NCBI GenBank assembly: GCA_903841915.1
Contig: CAIMKO010000186.1
Location: forward strand, 1 to 6,624
DNA from: an uncultured Chitinophagaceae bacterium
Lineage (GTDB): Bacteria > Bacteroidota > Bacteroidia > Chitinophagales > Chitinophagaceae
Length of the DNA stretch: 6,624 bases
Direction: 5' to 3'
Shown: piece after piece, positions 6,410 to 6,624 of the stretch
How the letters are laid out: every line of letters starts with the position of its first letter
Position numbering within the stretch: the first letter of the stretch is position 1
Made by a program: the position numbers and the translations under genes
The notes under the pieces: generated by a model
Told to the model about the DNA's origin: nothing
The model's database searches: none
Seen by the model: the letters and a program-made list of their open reading frames with translations, nothing else

Positions 6410-6459
6410 GTTCGGGCAAATAATTGATGTTATAACCTACGAATTATTGCTTTCCGAAC
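6410..6459. other. Imperfect two-part inverted repeat (structured non-coding element)
   Basis: GTTCGG (6410-6415) pairs perfectly with CCGAAC (6454-6459). Inside it GCAA-A-TAATT (6416-6425) pairs with AATTATTGC (6442-6450) with one bulged A. A 3-base one-sided bulge (TTT, 6451-6453) separates the two stems, and the apical loop is about 16 bases (6426-6441). This gives 15 pairs in total. It could be a structured RNA on either strand or a DNA dyad; its role is unknown. Confidence 0.4.
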
Positions 6460-6466
6460 CGTTTAA

Positions 6467-6506
6467 AATAATACAGGTTTTAGCAAGTGCTAAAACCTGT
6501 ATTATT
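6467..6506. terminator. Long perfect hairpin, probable bidirectional terminator
   Basis: The arms AATAATACAGGTTTTAGCA (6467-6485) and its exact reverse complement (6488-6506) are separated by only AG, giving about 18 usable base pairs with a 4-base loop AAGT. The flanks are AT-rich on both sides: the leftward transcript leaves the stem through TATTATTTTAAAC, the rightward one through TATTATTAATG. This form fits a terminator for a gene entering from the right of the window, possibly working in both directions. A regulatory RNA or an operator dyad are alternatives. Confidence 0.6.
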
Positions 6507-6624
6507 AATGTGACCCACAAGAGCATGATCCTGTGACCCTCTGATGATAAAAAAACTTCAAACGGATCATCATTTCAACCAGAACAGGTTAGAAGATTAC
6601 TGAACTTTTAATTAATAATGATTG

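Larger units (their letters stand above)
6224..6624. other. Non-coding region upstream of the CBS gene
   Basis: No reading frame of useful length is found on either strand in these 401 bases. It must hold the leader and promoter of the CBS-stress unit, but I could not find a clean TTTG/TAnnTTTG pair on the minus strand; the nearest is TAACTTTA (6287-6294) with no -33 partner. Small symmetric sites are present: CTTAA-CTA-TTAAG (6295-6307), CATTTTTATG (6389-6398) next to AGGAT-C-ATCCT (6399-6409), and TGATGAT/ATCATCA (6542-6548 and 6566-6572). TGTGACCC occurs twice, at 6509 and 6532, 23 bases apart. Two larger hairpins are listed separately. Confidence 0.7.

Noticed and set aside
6544..6603. 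19-residue plus-strand frame MIKKLQTDHHFNQNRLEDY
   Set aside because: Too short to support without expression data; no ribosome binding site or homology can be claimed, and frames of this length are expected by chance.
6589..6624. Minus-strand open stretch from the right edge ending in TAA (QSLLIKSSVIF)
   Set aside because: It could be the end of a gene outside the window, but eleven residues cannot be judged.

Overview
The window is AT-rich and looks like Bacteroidota chromosome, probably of the Chitinophagaceae/Sphingobacteriia kind. This rests on the protein families, on mostly poor Shine-Dalgarno sequences, on a TAnnTTTG-type promoter element, on a rhomboid with a C-terminal helical domain I associate with this phylum, and on CCCCTAAAGGGGA-type intergenic repeats. 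The taxonomic call is an inference from style, not from a marker gene.

All seven protein genes lie on the minus strand, so transcription runs right to left: CBS-domain protein (5735-6223), universal stress protein (5193-5678), the 23S rRNA m5U methyltransferase RlmD (3677-5116, GTG start), an intact rhomboid protease (2896-3597), a second rhomboid that has lost its catalytic serine (1920-2855), and two tandem membrane-anchored endonuclease/exonuclease/phosphatase (EEP) proteins (786-1913, and 1-763 cut by the left edge). The 401 bases at the right end (6224-6624) hold no convincing gene. They do hold two strong inverted repeats, one with perfect 19-base arms.

Three blocks can be read. The CBS and universal stress genes form a small two-gene unit likely to sense nucleotides or stress. 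RlmD is a housekeeping rRNA modification enzyme, and its last codons and the gap after it carry inverted copies of a GC-rich repeat. The rhomboid-rhomboid-EEP-EEP block is a compact membrane module built from two tandem pairs. In each pair one member is canonical in its visible catalytic residues and the other has changed them: Ser to Gly, with both oxyanion-side residues lost, in the second rhomboid, and Glu to Asp at the metal-ligand position in the complete EEP protein. By the positive-inside rule both EEP domains would face the periplasm, which argues against a DNA repair role.

The most interesting signals are the paired active and degenerate rhomboid, the EEP tandem duplication, the repeat that writes the end of RlmD and abuts the rhomboid start codon, and the long perfect hairpin in the right-hand non-coding region. 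I found no mobile element, CRISPR array, tRNA or rRNA.
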